The notes under the pieces were generated by a model. It searched no databases. It saw only the letters and a list, made by a program, of their open reading frames with translations, and was not told where the DNA came from. Shown here piece by piece: positions 14,935 to 16,978 of a DNA stretch of 16,978 nucleotides. Each line of letters begins with the position of its first letter. Position 1 is the first letter of the stretch. The translations under genes and the position numbers were made by a program. This DNA comes from an uncultured Rhodobacterales bacterium (GTDB taxonomy: Bacteria; Pseudomonadota; Alphaproteobacteria; Rhodobacterales; Rhodobacteraceae): NCBI GenBank assembly GCA_937901055.1, contig CALCGO010000033.1, positions 1 through 16,978 of the forward strand. Direction: 5' to 3'.

Positions 14935-14964
14935 TTTATATGGTGCACTGCAGCATAATGTCAA
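14935..14964 (-). promoter_or_regulatory. Phasin gene promoter
   Basis: On the - strand a perfect TTGACA (14959-14964) and TATAAA (14935-14940, five of six) are separated by 18 bases. Transcription would start near 14928, giving a leader of about 30 bases. One of two TGC repeats fills the spacer. Confidence 0.8.
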
Positions 14965-14987
14965 GAGTCCATTGTGCAGTGCAGCAT
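14943..14987. promoter_or_regulatory. Twin TGC-repeat operator of the phasin gene (PhaR-like)
   Basis: GTGCACTGCAGCAT (14943-14956) and GTGCAGTGCAGCAT (14974-14987) are direct repeats differing at one base and spaced 31 bases apart, close to three DNA turns. Each contains a near-palindrome TGCA-N-TGCA. One lies between the -35 and -10 of the phasin promoter, the other just upstream of the -35 and right behind the proC stop. The PHA-responsive repressor PhaR of related bacteria binds TGC-rich sites at phasin promoters, so repression relieved by PHA granules is the likely logic. Confidence 0.65.
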
Positions 14988-14988
14988 T

Positions 14989-15810
14989 TTACTCACGCAA
15001 TTCACGACTACGGTCTGCTGCCGCCTTCACTGCTTCGCGCAACAACGCAGGAAAACCACGGTCCTCATTCATCAAAACACCCAATGCCGCCGCAGTTGTT
15101 CCTCCTGGACTGGTTACATTTACCCGCAACGTCGACGGGTCCTCCGCCGCGCGTTCTGCCAACTCTCCAGCGCCGCCAACGGTGGCTTTTGCCAGCTGCA
15201 TTGCCATGTCGGCAGGCAACCCCTCGGCCAAGCCCGCTGCCGCCAGCGTTTCAATCAAGTGAAACACATATGCCGGGCCGGAACCGGAAACAGCCGTAAC
15301 CGCATCCATCTGATCCTCGCTATCCAACTGCACGGTTTGCCCGACGGCCTGCAACAACCCTTCGGCCATCGCCATCGCGGTATCGTCAATCAAAGCATTT
15401 CCGATCAACGCCGTAATCCCCCGCCCAACAGCCGCAGGCGTATTGGGCATGGCGCGGATGATTGGCGTCTTGGCACCCAATACTTCCTCGAAGGTAGCAA
15501 TCGGTGTTCCCGCCGCTATGGATAGAAACACGGTCGCGCCATTCCCCAACGCTTTGATTTGCGGCAACGCCTCACCCATCATCTGCGGCTTCACGGCCAA
15601 AATGCAAATCGCTGGCGAGGGTGGCAAATCCACATTCACCCGCAAACCGTCGGCCTGCAATTCGATCAACCTTTCCGATGGATGCGGATCAATTATGGTA
15701 ACAGAGGCAGGCTTAACCCCATTCGCCAGCCAGCCCTCAAGCATAGCTGTTCCCATTTTCCCGCACCCAAGCAGAACCAACCCGCATTGGTTAATGGTCT
15801 CTAGTGACAT
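14989..15810 (-). CDS. proC: Pyrroline-5-carboxylate reductase
   Basis: Last step of proline synthesis: NAD(P)H-dependent reduction of 1-pyrroline-5-carboxylate to L-proline in the cytoplasm. 273 residues, normal for the family. The N-terminal Rossmann motif LLGCGKMGTAML (13-24) binds the cofactor, ILAVKPQMM and RAMPNTPAAVGRGITAL follow, and the C-terminal dimerisation and active-site part has AVSGSGPAYVFHLIETLAAA, plus VTSPGGTTAAALGVL, the family signature. The ATG has TAGGAG nine bases upstream. It follows the YbjN gene after 15 bases on the same strand, so the two probably form an operon. Its stop is two bases from the upstream phasin operator repeat. Confidence 0.97.
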   Translation of the reverse strand: MSLETINQCGLVLLGCGKMGTAMLEGWLANGVKPASVTIIDPHPSERLIELQADGLRVNVDLPPSPAICILAVKPQMMGEALPQIKALGNGATVFLSIAAGTPIATFEEVLGAKTPIIRAMPNTPAAVGRGITALIGNALIDDTAMAMAEGLLQAVGQTVQLDSEDQMDAVTAVSGSGPAYVFHLIETLAAAGLAEGLPADMAMQLAKATVGGAGELAERAAEDPSTLRVNVTSPGGTTAAALGVLMNEDRGFPALLREAVKAAADRSRELRE

Positions 15811-15825
15811 CGAATTCTCCTAATT

Positions 15826-16323
15826 TCAGGCGCGGCCGTAGGCCTCTTCCATGGCGACCATCATTGCTTCTTGTGGCGTGCTATCACCCCAACAAACAAG
15901 TTGGAACGCCGGATAGAACCGCTCGCATGCGGCAACGGCGGCACTTACAATGTCTTCGATCTGAACGGCAGACGCCGTTGCGCCACCCGCCAAATTCAAA
16001 CCATAGCGGTAAACCATCATCGACTGTTCCCGCCACAGGCTGAACGCCCCCGACCAGTTTTTGTCGTTGGTCCGGTTCAACACGTCATAAAGCAATGGTA
16101 GTCGATCTTCGGGTGGGTCCATGTCAAACGTACAGATCATCCGCAGCGTTTCGTCATGCGGATGCCACGCCAATGACAAAGCGTAATTCGCCCATGCCCC
16201 GTCAATAATAACGGCAATCTGATTGTCCTCGACCCTGTCGAAATCCCATGCGTGAAAATGTGCCAGATGCTCGACGATATCAATCGGATGGAAATCGTCC
16301 GTGGTTATTTCTTCTGCGTTCAT
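15826..16323 (-). CDS. YbjN domain-containing protein
   Basis: 165-residue soluble protein of the YbjN family, whose fold resembles type III secretion chaperones but whose biochemical role is not established. The sequence has the family layout: an N-terminal HPIDIVEHLAHFHAWDFDR helix, DNQIAVIIDGAWANYALSLAW strands (33-53), LRMICTFDMDPPEDRLPLLY, NWSGAFSLW and a C-terminal helix with AVAACERFYPAFQLV. In E. coli the ybjN gene has been linked to motility and stress phenotypes, but these should not be carried over. GAGGGGG sits before the ATG. It leads an operon-like pair with proC, an arrangement seen widely in alphaproteobacteria. The 198 bases upstream (to 16521) hold a weak terminator, a DnaA-box match and a short CGCGG/CCGCG hairpin at 16385-16400; no clear promoter was found. 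Confidence 0.88.
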   Translation of the reverse strand: MNAEEITTDDFHPIDIVEHLAHFHAWDFDRVEDNQIAVIIDGAWANYALSLAWHPHDETLRMICTFDMDPPEDRLPLLYDVLNRTNDKNWSGAFSLWREQSMMVYRYGLNLAGGATASAVQIEDIVSAAVAACERFYPAFQLVCWGDSTPQEAMMVAMEEAYGRA

Positions 16324-16456
16324 ATCGACCCCCTCGCGGCCCTACGGGATAAATCCACTAAAAAAAGGCCAGCATACTACTAGTCGCGGATATCGCCGCG
16401 CGTCATACGATATATGGTGTCCGTAAAGTGGAATTAAGTAAAGAAGATATATTCAG

Positions 16457-16465
16457 TTATCCACA
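16457..16465 (+). promoter_or_regulatory. Exact match to the DnaA box
   Basis: TTATCCACA equals the high-affinity DnaA box, next to an AT-rich stretch (16432-16456) between the ubiK end and the YbjN gene start. Only one copy is seen nearby, so this is not evidence for an origin. It could be chance or a DnaA-responsive site. Confidence 0.3.
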
Positions 16466-16470
16466 GCAAA

Positions 16471-16498
16471 ACCGCCCAAATCTTGCAATCAAGACGGT
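16471..16498 (-). terminator. Weak terminator candidate of ubiK
   Basis: On the - strand ACCG-TCTTG, loop ATTG, CAAGA and, after a six-base bulge, CGGT form a composite stem followed by four T counting the stem end. It begins about 24 bases after the ubiK stop. The bulge and short T run make it weak. Confidence 0.35.
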
Positions 16499-16521
16499 GT
16501 CAAAGTTGAATACTGGTCTGG

Positions 16522-16803
16522 TTACTTCTTGTCAGCCTTCGGCTTTGCGCGTGGTTTGGGCTTTGGCTTTGCTTCCAACGCTTCGATTCGCGCCAACAAC
16601 GTCGCGTTTTCTTCGCGGGCCTTGGCAGCCATTTCGCGAACCGCATCGAATTCGTCACGCGACACGAAATCGCGATCTGCAAGCCAACGGTCCATCATAG
16701 ACTTCAGCGCGGTTTCCGCCTCGTCCTTGGCACCCTGCGCCACACCCATGGCGTTGGTCATCAACTGGGACATGTCGTCAAAAATTCGGTTGCGGCTTTG
16801 CAT
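16522..16803 (-). CDS. ubiK: UbiK-family ubiquinone biosynthesis accessory factor
   Basis: Small helical protein of the former BMFP/YqiC group, 93 residues. E. coli UbiK binds UbiJ and lipids and is needed for efficient aerobic ubiquinone synthesis. Seen here: N-terminal amphipathic helix NRIFDDMSQLMTNAMGVAQG (4-23), KDEAETALKSMMDRWLADRD with the FVSRDEFDAVREMA motif typical of the family, a C-terminal coiled coil (about 50-78) and a Lys/Pro/Ala-rich tail KPKPKPRAKPKADKK. The frame is open to an ATG at 16818, but that codon is next to the AAGGAG that serves the ATG at 16801-16803, so the shorter start is chosen. It is divergent from lgt. Function is by family; the tail is common in alphaproteobacterial versions. 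Confidence 0.85.
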   Translation of the reverse strand: MQSRNRIFDDMSQLMTNAMGVAQGAKDEAETALKSMMDRWLADRDFVSRDEFDAVREMAAKAREENATLLARIEALEAKPKPKPRAKPKADKK

Positions 16804-16917
16804 AACGATCTCCTTCATTGGCTATATTTACTATATGGGCCTTCACAAAGGTTTTGCCAAGCACCACCTTGACTTTATGCGCCCCCATCGGGATTCTGCG
16901 CCCAAACGGAGGCCTTC
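16804..16917. other. Divergent ubiK-lgt intergenic region
   Basis: 114 bases that must hold promoters for ubiK (-) and probably lgt (+). An AT-rich core (16823-16836) has overlapping -10-like hexamers (TATATT, TACTAT). On the - strand TTGTGA and TATAGC are 16 bases apart and could serve ubiK. None is strong enough to call alone. Confidence 0.4.
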
Positions 16918-16978
16918 ATGCTATTAGCTTTACCTTTCCCGAACATAGACCCCGAGATTTTCGCGATTGATGTGTTCG
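16918..16978 (+). CDS. lgt: Prolipoprotein diacylglyceryl transferase, 5' end only
   Basis: The first 20 codons read MLLALPFPNIDPEIFAIDVF and run off the window. PFPNIDPEIF is the usual start of Lgt in this group, just before the first membrane helix. Lgt transfers diacylglycerol from phosphatidylglycerol to the lipobox cysteine of prolipoproteins in the inner membrane. ACGGAGG is placed seven bases before the ATG. Divergence from ubiK is a common arrangement in Rhodobacteraceae. Only the N-terminus is visible, so the call rests on that motif and context. Confidence 0.75.
   Translation, partial: MLLALPFPNIDPEIFAIDVF

Noticed and set aside
14899..14964. 22-codon N-terminal extension of the phasin
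   Set aside because: It would start in the -35 box of the promoter; the shorter start has AGGAG and the family N-terminus.
14940..15299. + strand frames across proC and its end (up to about 180 codons)
   Set aside because: They are antisense to a certain proC, rich in Pro/Arg/His from reverse reading, and have no domain.
16804..16818. Five-residue longer start of ubiK
   Set aside because: The extension contains the AAGGAG ribosome site that serves the internal ATG.
1..16978. CRISPR arrays, insertion sequences, phage or toxin-antitoxin genes
   Set aside because: No regularly spaced repeats, transposase motifs or small paired genes of that kind were seen.

Overview
The window looks like chromosomal DNA of an alphaproteobacterium, most likely a member of the Rhodobacteraceae (Roseobacter group). 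This rests on the gene families and neighbourhoods: a narGHJI operon ending in a parvulin gene, a small phasin behind a TGC-repeat operator, a YbjN gene beside proC, and a ubiK/lgt divergent pair. Base composition is moderate (by eye a little above 50% GC). It is a family-level inference; no 16S or marker search was possible.

Region 1 (1-10428, all + strand) is a respiratory nitrate reductase operon. It encodes the 3' part of a NarK1-type nitrate transporter, a complete NarK2-type (E. coli NarK-like) transporter, NarG (molybdenum catalytic subunit), NarH (Fe-S subunit), NarJ (chaperone), NarI (diheme cytochrome b) and a cytoplasmic parvulin-type peptidyl-prolyl isomerase. From narG onward the genes overlap or nearly touch. 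Quinol oxidised at NarI would feed electrons through NarH to NarG, which reduces nitrate in the cytoplasm; the transporters bring nitrate in and export nitrite. Two hairpins punctuate the operon, one between the narK genes and a terminator-like one just before narG. The operon promoter and any regulator gene lie outside the window.

Region 2 (10429-11651) is a 273-base AT-rich spacer with a hairpin and a possible gene remnant, then a lone glycosyltransferase-like gene and a tRNA-Arg(TCT) on the - strand.

Region 3 (11652-14021, + strand) has a SleB-type cell wall hydrolase lipoprotein behind a near-consensus promoter, then a FabH-like ketoacyl synthase and thymidine kinase 3 bases apart.

Region 4 (14022-16803, - strand), read right to left, is ubiK, ybjN, proC, the phasin gene with its own promoter and operator, a strong terminator, and csaA, which meets the thymidine kinase gene tail to tail with no intervening base. 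The start of lgt (+ strand) closes the window, divergent from ubiK.

No CRISPR array, insertion sequence, phage gene or obviously new multi-gene system was seen. The most interesting signals are regulatory: the phasin promoter with an operator inside its spacer, terminator-like hairpins placed immediately upstream of narG and csaA, a perfect palindrome and possible start-site hairpin before the FabH-like gene, and a possible dead gene end after the nar operon.
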